Counted from the stretch's first letter, positions 34,883 through 54,715 are shown. The stretch: DNA of 64,000 bases from Laetiporus sulphureus 93-53 (GCF_001632365.1 NW_024468527.1:328440-392439); one strand, 5' to 3'. The notes: a model not told the origin generated them from the sequence alone. Translations and numbers: made by a program.

Positions 34883-37670
34883 ATGGCTCAACCAACTCCT
34901 CCTCCTCCGTCGTCCAGAGCCCCCAATCTTTCCGCTCCCAATTCTAATGTCCCTAACGCATCTACTAATGGACTTCCATTTGTTCCACGCAGGGAGTTTA
35001 TACGCGATCAACGAGTCGTATCTTCTTTCTCTCTTCTAGCGCTGTCTGGTCCGAATCTCGTCCGGCTCTACAGCTTCCCTTTACCAGTCATATCTGCCCT
35101 CCGACGCTTGTTTGATCATCAGAATCTCACAGTAAGGGTTCGCGAGCATTCATCCAAGAACTTCTTCGAATTCAGTCTTAATGGCCGCCCGTGGGCGAGC
35201 CCCAAGACCATAGAGTCGGAAAAGCTAATCGTCGGCATCATGTCTTCCGTTTTACAGTGCGGTTATTCCTTCTTGTCTACTGTCGAATACGGCCGTGAGC
35301 CAGATGATCGTCTCGCAATTGCTTTCTCAAAGCGCGTCGCCATGAATGTCCTGTCTTCTTCTGGCCAGAGTGCGAATGGTTCCGCGGTAACCCTGCTGCA
35401 ACCCGTAAGAACACCATTTGCGATATCCTTCGTCTCCCCCAGTGTGCTACACGTCATCGGTCCTCCCCTTCATTCCACTCCAGCTATCCTTCAGGCGGTC
35501 AGAGGTTCTTGGCCCCGGGGTGTTGTATCTGAGAAGAAATTAGGTGATGCTATCTACCAGTTCAAGTTGAAAGGTTACAAATGTGCGTATACACTATGTC
35601 CAGGGTCACCAAGTCAACTCATCTTCTCGTACATCACCAGTCTTCCAACAGGATACCTTTGCTGCAGACTCACTGCAACAGATTCTTACCGTACTCACAA
35701 CGCTTGATACCCACGCCTTTATGCTTATGACTTCATTGACATTGACGAAACGCTCACGCAAGCATGATTTGTGGATCTTCACGGGGCCACCTGAAGATGT
35801 CCCGGTAATGGACTCGCCATATCCTAGTCCTATCCGTTCCAGCCTTGAACTGCAGGACAGCTCTCCGTATGCTGCCCAGGCTTCAAATGAGAAGCTTGCG
35901 CCAGTGGTTTCCCCACATCGTGTCGGTAGCACCACACCCTCGACGTCTTCTCCTCTGAAGCCTTCATCTCCTACCATGTACAAAGCGCAAGGCCAGCTAT
36001 TGCGAAAGCCTTCGCCCAAGATCCAGCTCCCACGCGCATACTTGGCAGAAGCTGACAGTGCGACGAGTTCCCCGGTGGACAGCAAACAGCATCCGTTCTC
36101 GAGCAGCATGGGCAGTGTCGACATGACCGGAATTGGTTCTGGTCGTGGCGGCGCGGCTGGAGAGCGACTGTCTCGGTCGCCCGACATCTTCTACGTGGCC
36201 GCCGGCGCACAACGTAACGTTCATGGATATCGTAACGATCACACCCCGTGGCGTCCCACGAGTCCGCCAGTCCCTCCAGCTGAAGTACTGTTCCCAATGT
36301 TTACGCGTCAAGATGCAAAAGGGCATGCTCCCCCTCAATCGCCGGCTGCGCGGGATATGGTTTCACCCATGCCTCATTCAAGGGGTCCCTCCACCGGAAA
36401 TAGCTCTCCTACTATCCGCATATCCACCTCGTCGCCGCCACTACTCGTCTCGGGTGAAACACTGCGAAAGGTTCATTCCCCTTTACCCAAGCTCACGATT
36501 GGGAATGACTACTTCTCAATTCACCATCATGACACCGATGTACAGGATGGCATGACGCAGGGCGGAGAAGGTCCTCCAAGTCGACCTGCTGCGCCTGACA
36601 CGCCGCGCACGCCCACCCCACCCCTTCTCACCCCGGGCGTCTTCCGAGACTCCGCATTCTCGTCTACCACAGGCCAGTCGTACGAAATCCCTATTACATG
36701 GGCAGGCGGAGAATCGGAGCTCGGCCGCGGGATGTTGGCGGGCATCAAGGAGGAGGATGAAGCGAGCAGACAGAATAATCTGCAAAGTTCGCAGGAGAGA
36801 CTAGGCGAGTCGTCGCAGACGCCAAGACAGGACCGAATGCCCGCCGAACCGCTGCCCCGTAGCGCTTGGGCTCCAACTCCAAACGAGCGGAAGTCGCATG
36901 ACGTAGCCACCATGTTGTCTCCTACAATCCAAGAGCTGTCCAATCAAGAGCAAGACGGGCATGGCCACTTCATAGGCAAGGTGGCCAACAGGCATAGTCG
37001 AGGGGATAGTGCGAGAGAGGCGTCGAGGTCGTCGGAGCGACGTGCATATGACAGAGGCAGGGCCAAGGATCCGTCAGGCTCGTCGCTCCCTCCGTCTGAC
37101 AAGACAGCACGGAGTAGGTTTCGAACACCGACGCCAGGAGAACTCAACAGAGTGAGGAGTCCGACACGCAGAGACACAGACACGTCAGGATGGGTCATAG
37201 TGAACGTCGACGACAGCAAGGGGAAGGGACGAAAAACACAGAGCGTGTCTCCTGGTCCGACGCACCGAGTGAAGTCACCGAACCAAAACCCAAGCTTGAG
37301 TGCGCCACCCTCGCACCGTCCGGTTCAGCATATGCGAAGCAGCTCCGACTCACGTCTTCCTCGTTTGCCACAGAGTAATCAGAGGGAGCCTGCTGTGGCG
37401 AAAGGCTCAATGGCGCCCGCAGCAAAAGCCATCGTGCTCATCGATGCCATGGATGCAAACAAGCAGGGCTCTGCTCTCAAACGATTATTCAGGAGGAGCA
37501 AGGACAAGGGTCAGTCCGCCCAGAGTACGCAGGCACCTGATAAGTCAGTTGACGCCTCCAGATACGGACCCAGGAACGAAGGCGAAGTGATGCAGAATGA
37601 CAGAGATGAAAAGAAATCTCGAGAGCGATGGAAGTTTCAACGGTCCGCACGCGCCAGTATGAGCTGTTAG
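34883..37670 (+). CDS. Uncharacterised protein with a folded N-terminus and long disordered tail
   Basis: Not recognised. Exons 34883-35582 and 35641-37670 join in phase to 909 residues. Start chosen at MAQPTPPPP; an earlier ATG at 34796 is in frame but adds unlikely sequence. Residues about 45-300 look folded: FSLLALSGPNLVRLYSFP, NFFEFSLNGRPWASPKTIESEKLIVGIMSSVLQCGYSFLSTVEYGRE, PFAISFVSPSVLHVIGPPLHSTPAILQAVRGSWPRG and DSLQQILTVLTTLDTHAFMLM. This looks like a lineage-typical domain with alternating strands and helices. The remaining ~600 residues are Ser/Pro-rich, with many phosphosite-like SP/TP pairs. A positively charged patch (ALKKRLFRR-like) sits near the C-terminus. No catalytic motif seen. 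Confidence 0.75.
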
Positions 37671-38991
37671 TCTTTCGCTGCCTTCAAGACCTATATTGAT
37701 TGGATAGATTTGTGAGCACTCTCCAGACGAACTCTACATGTTGCACATGCACCCCCTAGTACCTCTCATTTAGCACGCTTTATGCGATACCATGGACTGT
37801 TTCCTCTATATTGATGCCCGCTCATGCCAGATCAGGACTGTCTCTTCTTGCTCATGAATCCTAATGACATATACCTTACGATATTGTGAATTGATGACTG
37901 CACGAATGCGATGGCTTACTGACAATTAATGTATTTATGCGCGATTGCGTGCGACACTTTCATGTTTGATGACGCGGTCCTTGACTAGTCACGAGATGAA
38001 TCTGCGGAGTGTATACAGGGGCAAAATCTAAGCGGAGGAAGTCTCAAATGATGAGCTGGACACCGTTAACGTCGAGGCGACGCGTCGGTCGCCTCGCGCG
38101 ACGCCAACGCCACAGAGCGCGACTACGCCACGTGACCGTTCTCGCAGCATCCCGCAACACTGCCAACGGGCGGCAGGAGATCATAACCAGCATCCATCCG
38201 TAGCATCGGAGTCGATATATGGAGCATAAAGCAACATGAATGAGTCAAAACGACTGATCGCCGATGGAGAATGAGTTGAGTAGTGTCGCGAGCGGGTGCG
38301 CGTCGCCGCCCTGTTAGCGAGTTGCACGGCAAGGGTCGCGATTGGGCTTGGTGTTGCAGTTACGGAGCTTAGCATCGCGTTACAGTCATTCCCCAACGCG
38401 AGTAACTCCTTTCGATGTTTGTTTCGGACCGCCGTGGGAGCTCAGGCCGCAGAACATGCTGGTCTTGTCATCGCGCCGCGAACGTTAAATGGAGCCATAT
38501 TAGGCGCATCGGCTGCATCGTAGACATTCCGCGGGCTGTTGTAGACAGGAAATATGCAGTCGGGAAGGATGACAGTCTTTAGGAACATACAAGATGGAGT
38601 CCAGACAGAGACAGAGAGTATGCAGACTCGGAGGGCATCTAGATGAAGCGCTTTTGCGGCCAGAGCGTCGGCGATGGGGCACGCGTCCAGTAGGCACCAG
38701 CGCTGCCTGCGGGATGTCGCCGAGTGAGTATGGTCAGAAGACGGTGATCCAAAGGGACAAAAGATGAAAGACGAAAGAGCGAAGCTGTGGGAGAGGAGAG
38801 GCTGAGTGTGAAATTGGGGAGGCAGGAGGGTGGCTGAAGGTGGACGGCCTCGGGAGACGCACTACAGCAAAAATGCGAGCGACCGCTTCACGCACCCGTA
38901 TCCCAACCAAGCCACCTGTCCGCTTGCCCTATTCCCGCCCTTTCTCTCCCGCCCTCCTCCCCCCCTTTCTCCGTCCCCCCGACATCCCACC
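37671..38991. other. Intergenic, upstream of the Itc1-like gene
   Basis: 1.3 kb. The last 60 bases before ATG 38992 are a strong C/T-rich tract typical of a fungal transcription start. No gene recognised in the rest. Confidence 0.5.
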
Positions 38992-41900
38992 ATGCCCACC
39001 TGCAGGCGCAAACGCGTTCTCCTCACCGAACCCTCCCCAGAGCTCCTCGCCGCTCTCAGGACTGATCCCAACAGGGAGGTCTACTACTTAGCCCAGACTG
39101 GCGAGATATTCGAGACATACGAGTACATCCTGCCCTCGTACCACCTTGTCGTCCCCCCTCCACTGACCCATCATGTCCTCCCTAGGGCCTACGTTGCACG
39201 GATGTCATTCTACCGCCTCAAACAGTTCCAATGCGAGGTCACTGGCAAGAGTGGCTTGGACTACTTCGAGGCGCTCGCCAGCGAACGACAGGAAGCCCAG
39301 ACGATGCATACTCGGTTTCCGGGTCCTCTCAAGCCTGCTGTTCTGAAAGCTGTACAGTGGCGTTAGTCCTTTCTCGTGCAATACGTGTTCCATATGCTGA
39401 CAATAATCCTTCATATGCGCAGAGGTCATGGGTCGCCTCGACCATCTTGTTGAAGCGGTGTATGACCGTTTCAAGGACCGATATTACCCTGACGAAAGTG
39501 CGTTCCTCCCCTTCTCGTGTGACTGACAGCCTTTGGTTTGTATGTTGACGAACTGTGTGCAGGAGTGTTGATAGACATTCAAGGTGACAAGTGCGTTCTG
39601 TTGTGCATCCATATCCTCTCCCATCCCTGACACAGTCATATTGCAGGTTCCTAGCCCGTGTTATACAGGTCATTCCCCCCAAAGCCTCGGCAATTGCATC
39701 CACATCAAGAGCAAGCCCACTCGGCCCCAGCTCATCTTCCTCGTCACCGTTGTCCGATGTCGAACAGCCTATTCACAAGCTTGCCGAGGATCTCAAGATC
39801 CCAGTCAAGGACTCAATCGCTAGGGACGATCCGGTCCAATATGTGTACAGAGTACAAATCCTTGATGAGGAACAACAGCCTGGTGCCGGCAGGAGCCATG
39901 ACAAGCACAAGGGAAAGGAAGCTGCGAAATGGAGCGGTGCAGTGATGGATGTGGATTGCTCCGTCATGAGGTACGTTCCCCTTTACGTAACCGTATACTG
40001 TACGATCAATGTGGCGAGTTCACAATGTGTAGTCGCGACCGTCTCACCTTCTCGAAATCTATCCTGCGTCGCTTCATACGCGACTGCGTCGACCGAGCAC
40101 CAGCTGTAGCATCACCATGGACGGTCAAGCCAGCCATCGCCGAGCGGTACGGTGTGAACACTGTAATGCCAGAAGAGACGAGAGCAGGTGTCGAAAGCAT
40201 CAAGAAGGGCGAGATAGATAAGAGAAAGAAGATATGGGAGGACAAGGAGGGACCTGTCACAAAGAAACAGAGGAAGATGACAGCAGCCGCAGAAGAGAAA
40301 GGTAAATCACCCTGACCCTCGAGTTCTGGCCATCATTTCACGATGATATAGTGAAAGCTCTTGCAGCGGCTGCTGAGCAGCGTGAGCGCGAAGAACGCGC
40401 GAAAGCAGAAAAGGTTCAAAAACATAAAGAAGAAATGGACCGCCTCGCTGCTGAGAAGAAGAAAAAGAAGCCACTACGGTATCCGACGGAGGACCTGGAT
40501 ATAGTCATAGGCGACAGGGAGAAGAAGGCGGGAATGAAGCTACAGAGGCCGATTCCGAGTCGTGCAGCCATGCCTTTTGGCCATGATATGGTGACCAACG
40601 AGGGGTTTTTGATGTCTTGGAATTTCCTCGTAGTCTTCGGGTGAGTATTTTTGATGGTCAGTAAATTTCGATCTCATGTGGAATGTTCCCGTAGGCAACC
40701 TCTGCATATTTCGCCATTTACTATGGACGAGTTCGAACAAGCCGTTCGGCACTCTGTCGTGGATCCTCCTTGCACTTTGCTGGCCGAAGTGCACGCCACG
40801 CTCATATACAATCTGCGTACCGTGCCCTTCAATCGGCATAGTGCTACGCTGTCTTTGATTCGTACCCAAGATGACGCTCAAAAGGATGATGATCTAGCGT
40901 TCGGCGTTTCTGTCGAACAGCTCACGAGCGCGATGGCAGACGTTGGCAATAATTGGGAACGCGCTCCTTTACGTCATTCAGAAGGCAGGGAGGGTTGGGA
41001 AGAATCTCTTGTGGGTTGTCTCAAAGACGTGTGTCACCCTTTATACTGCCCGCCCGTTCGCTCGTCACTGACGCTCTGAAAACAGCATGCAAACTATGGT
41101 AACTTCCCGCGAATACGTGAAATCCTTACCCGCTTGCTCTTTGCTCCGGAATCTGTCTCGGAACTATCAAGTTCAACAGCTGTGACTCCGGCATCAAGCC
41201 CAGCACCTGTCTCGCTTTCCGTACCAATGGCTCCAAGTCTGCGGTACTACTCTCTGCCTCCAACAGATCGAGTTGCCATACTGTATTTCATGTGTAACTT
41301 GGCAATCTCGAGCAAGGCTATCCATGTACATATGGAGTGGTGCGAAGAGCAGCTGACAGCTCTACGAAAGGAGAAGATCGAGGTCAATAGGACAAAGAAG
41401 CAGTAGTACGTGCAATTTTTCCAAACTCCATAGGGCAAATTGACTCATAGTAACTTCTCGTAGTTTGGAGGAGATGCACGCCTTGAATGGTGACCTCAAA
41501 GCGAACGCGACATCCGCTAATGGTGGAGACGAGGATGCTGCGTTGCCAGATTCTTCTGACCTTTCTGAAGTACCTGGGTCAGACGGAGAGACGGAGACGC
41601 CTTCCGCCGCGCGGAAGGAGACTCGGCGAACAGCAGCGAAGGAGCGAGAGCTGGCACGGGCTAAGCAGGCTTCGGTCAAGCAAGCCCTGGCTGAGCACCG
41701 GCGGCTAGATGAAGAAGTGAACAAGCTCGAGAGGAGGCTCGAAGGTATCGAGAGGGAGTTCAGGAAACTGCTCGGCTCGATCCGTGTCAAGCCTTTGGGC
41801 AGGGATCGGTTCTACAACCGTGTTTGGTGGTTTGATGGGATGGGTGCAGCGTCACTCATTGGGAGCGGAGGGTCGGTCCACTATGGGACTGGCCGGGTAT

Positions 41901-42377
41901 TCGTTCAGGGACCGAGCGAATTTGACATAGAGATCCTTCAAAGAAGAGAGGAGGATGTCAATGCTCGTCGCAAAGAGGAGGAAGGTGAAGAAGGGATGCT
42001 TGGAGTGGGCGAGTGGGCAGCGTATAATGATGTTGAAGAGGTGCGTCGCGCTCTGGAATATTTTCCTGACGACGTTTAACACACCGATTCTAGGTCGAGG
42101 CTTTCGTCGCATGGTTAAACCCGAAGGGTGTTCGAGAGCTGGCTCTAAAGAACACCACTCAGAAGTGGTGGTCACATATCGCACCTGGCATCCGAAAACG
42201 CACTGCGGTAAGCTCAGCCAGACCCTTTGGAAGCCTTGACTCATCTCTGTGCAGGACCTGGCTTCGAATGCGAAGACCCCAGAAACACGACGCAGTACAC
42301 GGAAACATGCTGGTGCAGACCTCGCAAGAGAGCCGTATATGCTATGGACGAACCGCAAGGCAGTTAATGGCTCGTAA
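38992..42377 (+). CDS. ITC1: WAC-DDT-WHIM chromatin-remodelling subunit (Itc1/Acf1-like)
   Basis: Large partner subunit of an ISWI-type remodeller, like yeast Itc1 (Isw2 complex) and animal Acf1. About 950 residues over some ten exons. The WAC domain opens the protein: MPTCRRKRVLLTEPSPELL, REVYYLAQTGEIFETYEYI, and YRLKQFQCEVTGKSGLDYFEAL. Then an acidic/basic linker with a Lys/Glu-rich coiled coil (AEQREREERAKAEK; DRLAAEKKKKKP). The DDT domain follows: LMSWNFLVVFGQPLHISPFTMDEFEQAV. Next come the WHIM motifs (IREILTRLLF; LPPTDRVAILYFMCNLAI; GRDRFYNRVWWFDG). The last exon ends EPYMLWTNRKAVNGS. Start chosen at the first ATG that opens the WAC domain. It acts in the nucleus, where by analogy it positions nucleosomes. 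Confidence 0.9.
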
Positions 42378-42881
42378 TAATGTCGCTGTTTGCTATTATC
42401 ATATTAATTCTTTCTGTCGACATGTATATCCCCCGCATTGCATAGCACTTTACCATTATGCACGCCCTAATAGATGCTGTTCTACTTGCACAAATACTGT
42501 ATACCTCCTGCGTCGTGTCCGCCGCGTGTCGATTATGCCCGGCTGATCGCGAGCGTGATCGCGTCTGCACTAGGTGTCTGTATGCCTTTACGCTTAACGA
42601 GCATGAACAAATCTCTTGACACTCTCTACAATATTGCAGCGCCTCGCCTGTCGCTTATCGGATGACCTGCTCGTATTTGGACCTGAATGCTTGCCGATGG
42701 GCTCATATGACGTTGGAATCCTTCGTTTGGTGACGGCGAAGGACTCCATTTCCCGGATCTTCGACAAAATTATGGGAAGGGTCTGTCTCAATTTGCATAA
42801 CTCTCGTCTTGAGACAAGTGTTGACCTGGTTCCGTGCCCAGATTACTTTGATAGTCCACCTTCTCGGTATCGGCATAGAAA
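42378..42881. other. Intergenic between Itc1-like and transporter genes
   Basis: 504 bases, tandem orientation. No gene seen; holds a 3' region and the transporter promoter. No clear TATA box. Confidence 0.45.
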
Positions 42882-45142
42882 ATGGCGTCGACCGAGCTCT
42901 CCCCTGCTAGCCCGAATTTATCATACGATAACGATCTCTCTGCATGTCGCGAGAAATGTCTGCCCCACCCATTGCTATAAGCTTTCGCCCGCGATCGCTC
43001 TCTGGAGTTGTGGATGTCACCCAATCTTGTGAGTGCCATGCATGCGCATCTACTGTGCCTCATTCGAACCTCCGTTAGATCGGCGCGCACAAGAGTATCT
43101 ATCTGAATCGGTCTCTGCATCTGTATCTGGAGCCTCAGACGACGAGGGTTACCAAACGCCTGAGGAGCCACTAATTGAGGAAGAGGAGGATGAGACCCCA
43201 TTCGAACAGGAGCGCCAGGGCGTGCAGCCATATGATGTTACGTTAGCAATCTGCAATGGGACGAGGATCTGATTCCGGGTCCATCTCAAATTTCCGTGCT
43301 CGCGGCGCACCGGCCATTTTTGCTACCTGTAACCAGTTCCCGCAGACCTACCCTTAGAGGAGAAGAAGAGCGTGTATCGCTTTTAAGCGAATCAGCTGCA
43401 GAATCCTATCTAGGTGCTTTTGCTCGCACGGCTGCTGTTGTCCAGACATTTGCCAATGCAGAGGCCGCTGTACAAGGCGCATTGGCCCGGAGAACTTCTC
43501 AGCTCAGTATCTCGCAGACTACCACTGGAGGCCGTAAACGGGAGAAGGTGCTTTCGGGGCATAGCACGTATGGGCAGACGGTAAATAATCGTCCTGCGAA
43601 TGGGTTACGGAGACTCAGTGTGTGCGTTGTTTTCAGCTGTTCAACGCCATTGCCATCTTACTCGGCATTGGCATGCTGTCAGAACCTCTGGCATTTGCAT
43701 ATGCCGGATGGATCGATGGCACGGTGATCATTATATTCTATGGTATAATCACCTGTTACACGTACGTACACTATCGCAACAGTCTTTATACGACTTCTCA
43801 TCTTGCTGACAGAGGGAAGATACTAGCGCATCTTATCTTAGACGATCCTCGTTTGAAGTCATATTCTGATATTGGCAAGAAAGCCTTTGGACCGCGTTCA
43901 GGTCCTTGGATCAGTGCCCTGTTTTGCCTGGAGCTTTTCACCGTCAGGTAGATATCGCGATAACACTCTGGACCTTAGCTGACGTCCGTAAAGTGGAGCT
44001 TTGGTCACTCTCTACGCAGACTCTCTTTATGCTGTGTTACCTGCGTGTTCTTCCGACACCTACAAGCTAGTTGGCTTATTTGTGTACGTCTCTCACTTCG
44101 CTTGGTCGTAATATCAGAGTTGACTTCAAAGTAGTCTCACACCGACCATGCTACTTCCTTTGTCTCTGCTATCATACACGTCGATTCTCGGAATACTGTC
44201 AACCATACTTATCATTGCTGTCATTCTGATCGACGGTCTCTCAAAGCGCGACAGTCCAGGCAGTATTTGGAGTCCTGCGGAGACCACCCTTGGAGTCCGC
44301 AGCGTTGGACAACTTGGTCTCTCGTACGGGCTCTTCATGGCCGGAGTAGGTTGTACACTCTGTGAGACATTCATCGTACCGATACACTTCCCTCAGTTCT
44401 CCGGTCACGCAGTCATTCCCTCTCTGGTCAGAGATATGGTGGATCCCACCCAGTTTGACTCAATGATCACTCACGCTTTCACTGTCGCCACTACTGTGTA
44501 CGCGGTGATTGGTGTTGCTGGATATATCATGTTCGGCAACGAAGTCAGCGACGAAGTGAGTTCGATAATGCCTTTCACTCAGAGCTGTGCTAACATGGAC
44601 CATCCGGGAGTAGTTTAGCCAAGATCTAGCAAAATACACTGTGTACCCTAATTTGAACAAGATCGCTCTATGGAGTCTTGTCCTGGCTCCTTTGTATGCT
44701 TCTCCTTCAGCTATACGGATGAACCTTCACTGAACTCGATATACCAGGTCAAAGTTTGCCGTTGCTGCCCGGCCGGTGAGCGGCAAAATGGCTGACAGTA
44801 AAGCAAGGCAATTTATGCTTGGCCTTGTTTTAGCTGAACCTCACGCTGGAAATGATGTTGGGTATCGAGATTGGACCAGTCTCGGTCAATGACCATGGCA
44901 CAAAGCCTATACAGCAAGACGCGGAATCTGCGGTAAGGCCGCACAGGCCGCAACGCACAGTGACCTGGGTTTATACTTTTGTTGAGCGCACACTCTTCAC
45001 GATATGTTCCGTGACAGTATCAATATGCGTGCCCGAGTTCAGCTCCACGATGGCGTTCCTGGGCGCGTTCTCATCGTTTCTACTTTGCGTCATCGGGCCA
45101 GTCTCTGCAAAGGTTGCGCTGGCTAGACATTGCAGTTGGTGA
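42882..45142 (+). CDS. AVT1-like vacuolar amino-acid transporter, ends at an early in-frame stop
   Basis: Amino acid/auxin permease family protein, like yeast Avt1. Start at ATG 42882 (MASTELSPASPNLSYDNDL). An acidic cytosolic N-terminus (ASDDEGYQTPEEPLIEEEEDE) precedes the first membrane helix, LFNAIAILLGIGMLSEPLAFAYAGW, which has the family pattern. Further helices: GTVIIIFYGIITCYT, WISALFCLELFTV, LGILSTILIIAVILIDGL, LSYGLFMAG, then FSGHAVIPSLVRDM, a hallmark block, and YAVIGVAGYIMFG. The last exon has MAFLGAFSSFLLCVIGPVSAKVAL. The frame then reads HCSW, TGA (45140-45142), and continues open with DGFLLASGLIMATWGTIAAFW to a second TGA at 45215-45217. That looks like the final membrane helix, lost from the product. 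One N-terminal intron near 43240 was not resolved with confidence. Confidence 0.85.
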
Positions 45143-45217
45143 GATGGTTTTCTTCTAGCGAGCGGTTTGATCATGGCCACATGGGGGACGATAGCGGCAT
45201 TCTGGTCGATGCAATGA
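45143..45217 (+). other. In-frame coding-like extension after the transporter stop
   Basis: Twenty-four codons in the same frame as the transporter between TGA 45140 and TGA 45215. They encode a hydrophobic helix (FLLASGLIMATWGTIAAFW) that fits the family's last membrane segment, so this was probably coding before the stop arose or if the stop is read through. Confidence 0.6.
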
Positions 45218-45412
45218 CGGAAAGGGAAGGACACTGTGACATAGAGTACATGAATACCCATGTAATATATTAATGACGGAACGTTATGGCCTTTGCATCC
45301 ATGAGCAGTTCCGACAGCAAGGTCGCGAGACTCATGTCATTACACGGACGACACGTGGAGCACACATAAGAAGGACGAAAACAGGCATGCGGGAGAGGGC
45401 ATTGTGCCAATC

Positions 45413-46376
45413 CTAGTATGCAGTCTGCGTTGCGTGCGAGATAATCTTCACCAGCTCTATGAACAGTAGTGAGCCGAAAGTGGATCAGGCCAGTCAATGA
45501 AGTGTTCCTACGCGGCAACTGAATATTTTCTTGGACAACAGTCGATTCGATCTGGTTATCCGGGTTCGGTGGGACCGTAATGACTCCTGTGGAGGAGTCT
45601 AAGGACCACCCGAGTTTTGCGATGTATGCATCCAGCTCCTCGCCTGTTGGTTTATGACGACCTGAGCCTCTCTGAAAAGTCGAAATTACTGAACACGGAC
45701 CTGTCAAGTCAAGGTATGTGCTCAAACGCTCCCGTCCTATCCTCGTGAATGCAGCTTTCACGGCTCGGACGACCACGTCCCGCACGGAACTCTCGAACCC
45801 TATGCACTCGACCGTGTAGTTATCCCGCAATGATTCCGCCTCGTCGGATCGGTATTGTGCCCAGAACGCGGGGAAGCGACATTGCTGAAGAAGATTGTAT
45901 AAGGATGTCAGGATCGGGAGGAGAGAGGGAAGGGGGTCGGGCTCGTCGGGATTTGTACTGGCGGGACGTTCGTCGAGGAGGGAGATGCACAGGTTGAAGT
46001 CGGGGAAAGGTACGGACGTGAGGGCTTTGATGAGGATATTAATGACGACGTCAGGGTTGTAGAGATCAGGGTTGAACTGGTACCTGTAGGAGTACAATTG
46101 ATCTAACGCGACAATATTAGAAGAGACCCTGAATCACGCACAGTTTCAGGATGGCCAAGTTGGCCAGGCAGTCATACTCCTCGCTTCGGATCTGATGGTA
46201 GAGATAGTCCTCCAGTATACTTACATTATTCGGGTTGTACCGGTCTGTCGACAAAGTGAGCGTCCCGACGGCAGACGTGTATCCATGAGCCTGCTCGTAC
46301 CTACACCGGATACCAGATTCTCGATCAATGGTGTCCTCGTTGGCGGTGTGGCCCAGAGGGACCCAACGGATGCCAT
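45413..46376 (-). CDS. Translation initiation factor eIF3 subunit k
   Basis: PCI/winged-helix-type small subunit of eIF3. Reverse strand, start ATG 46376: MASVGSLWATPPTRTPLIE then, across an intron, DRYNPNNVSILEDYLYHQ, ANLAILKLYQFNPDLYNPDVV and ALTSVPFPDFNLCISLLDE. These match eIF3k closely (NP..L..L..Y; KLYQFNP; LTNLP..DF.LC). The last exons give LGWSLDSSTGVITVPPNPDN, VQENIQLPQ and LVKIISHATQTAY. eIF3k is missing from budding yeast but kept in filamentous fungi, which fits the host. The middle part contains an acidic linker (DPLPSLLPI region). Divergent from the WD40 gene at 46560. Confidence 0.92.
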
Positions 46377-46559
46377 ATTAGCAATGGAGATGGTGATCTC
46401 AGCAATCTGAGAAATGCTCAAGGAGCTGGCGGTCTTGCAAGTTCGAGCGGTTGGAGGAGCAGCCGAGCAAGACTTTTCGCGAGTCGGGCGCTAGACGCGT
46501 CTTGTGGCAGCGCTAGTTCTGGGACAGTCTCTCATTCAACCACCATACTCAAGTTGCTC
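46377..46559. promoter_or_regulatory. Bidirectional promoter, eIF3k / WDR5-like gene
   Basis: Just 183 bases lie between the two start codons. No TATA box was seen. Both promoters must lie here or within the first exons. Confidence 0.5.
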
Positions 46560-48046
<1,487 letters not shown>

Positions 48047-49563
48047 TTACTTGCTATCGAGTTGCAAATTCTGCCCCTCTGTGTGATGATCAGCTGTAAG
48101 AGTATGTGTTTACTGCGAACCCGCCCATCCAATTAGTTCAAGCCTGAGTGACGTCCAGGAGGGGCTCGTCGTCGCGTGCGAGACTCTTGTACATTTGCGG
48201 GGAATGAAGGCTCCTCTTTAACATTGGCGACTTCGCCACTTGCAGTAATTCGTCTTGCGAGGTGCCGAAAAGCTCGTAATGGGATGAGTGACTTCTGTCC
48301 GTTAAAGCTGCTGAGGGGCATCTATTCCACCTGCTTGAATCGGTCATTGGACGGGTTCATTTGATCGACCAGTATCCTTGACCCATTCTCTGGAGAAACT
48401 GTTTGGAAAACGAGGAATGTGGGAGAGACCATGACTAGAGTAGGGGGTTGATTTAGGCAGCAGAAAGCCCTTGTGGATATCAAATGATATGCTCCGGACT
48501 TCGTTGACGACTTGCATGGATATCCGAGCCTAACATCCAGGCATCTATACCTGCGAGTGAGGTCTCTTTTCTCTGCTTATTGTCCACTGAGTAAGCCAAT
48601 ATCATCCAGCTCACCCTGCGACTGCACGTTTGAAGTCGCGAGCATAGAACATACAGAAGGATCTCGCAAATGCTGGACATACTGCAGTGATTCTTCCGGA
48701 TACAACAATGTCTGCAACAAGTTTTCAGTGAACCATACTCTGAAACGTAAACAGTAGCGCAATGGGATCATATAAGCCACATTACTGCATACGGGCTTGT
48801 GCATATCCGTGGTTCTTGATATATTCATCACCCGGTGTCATAGAAGAAAAATGGGTGCTCAATGCGGGAAACTCGTCAGCATCGATTCGTCCCAGATTCG
48901 TCCCGGCCTCGACCTCAGAAATGCGTGCCAGCTCGACCGCATATTTCACTGGAAGCGCACCTGTAGCGTTCCTGCCATGATTTTGCTCAATCATGGCACG
49001 AAATCCTTGCCTCAGTGCATGTTCGCACTGAGCGACCTTGTCTAGTGCGCATCAACCCCGCTGCCTTGTCAGCTGCAGTAATTGTTGAGCCCGCGTTGTA
49101 GACTTTCTTGGCGTGGTCGTTGTAGAGTGGTCAGTAGTGACTCGCCCTCGGTGACCCTGACTTCGTGCTCGCCCACTGGCGCGCGAGACTGGATGGATGT
49201 ATCTGTGCATGAGAAGGGGGAAGGGCGATTGGTGTCACTGCCCGTGGTACGAACCAAAGATCTCGCCGACACCGGGCTCCTCCGGGATGAGGTGAACGCA
49301 CTGCACTCTAGATGACTGGATAAGCAGAATGAAGAAGTCTTACGGTGCACGAGGGAACGGAGAGGAGATCGAGCAGACCGGATAACAATATCGTATACAT
49401 ATGTACTTGAGACGCCGGTCTGCAAGGCGTCAAGCTCGTACATTCTCGAACACTAGCGCTCATCGTCATGAGTTCATATATTTGATACACGTCTATAGGA
49501 GCAACGTGTTTGCTTTCTATACTACCTTGACTGTGCTGTTACCGCATTCCGTCGTGCTGCACG
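48047..49563. other. Intergenic without recognised gene
   Basis: 1.5 kb between two forward-strand WD40 genes. No conserved frame or splice pattern seen. A short intron-poor lncRNA or long leader cannot be excluded. Confidence 0.45.
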
Positions 49564-54671
<5,108 letters not shown>

Positions 54672-54715
54672 TAGACAGATGTATTACAGCGAGTTCCATG
54701 AGAGAGCAACGGACA

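Noticed and set aside
38296..38523. Ala-rich forward frame upstream of the Itc1-like gene
   Set aside because: Composition only; no family likeness and no neighbouring exon in phase.
45137..45165. A 24-base intron that would skip the transporter's in-frame TGA
   Set aside because: GT..AG ends exist at suitable phase, but all other introns here are at least about 44 bases, and the skipped bases encode plausible family sequence.
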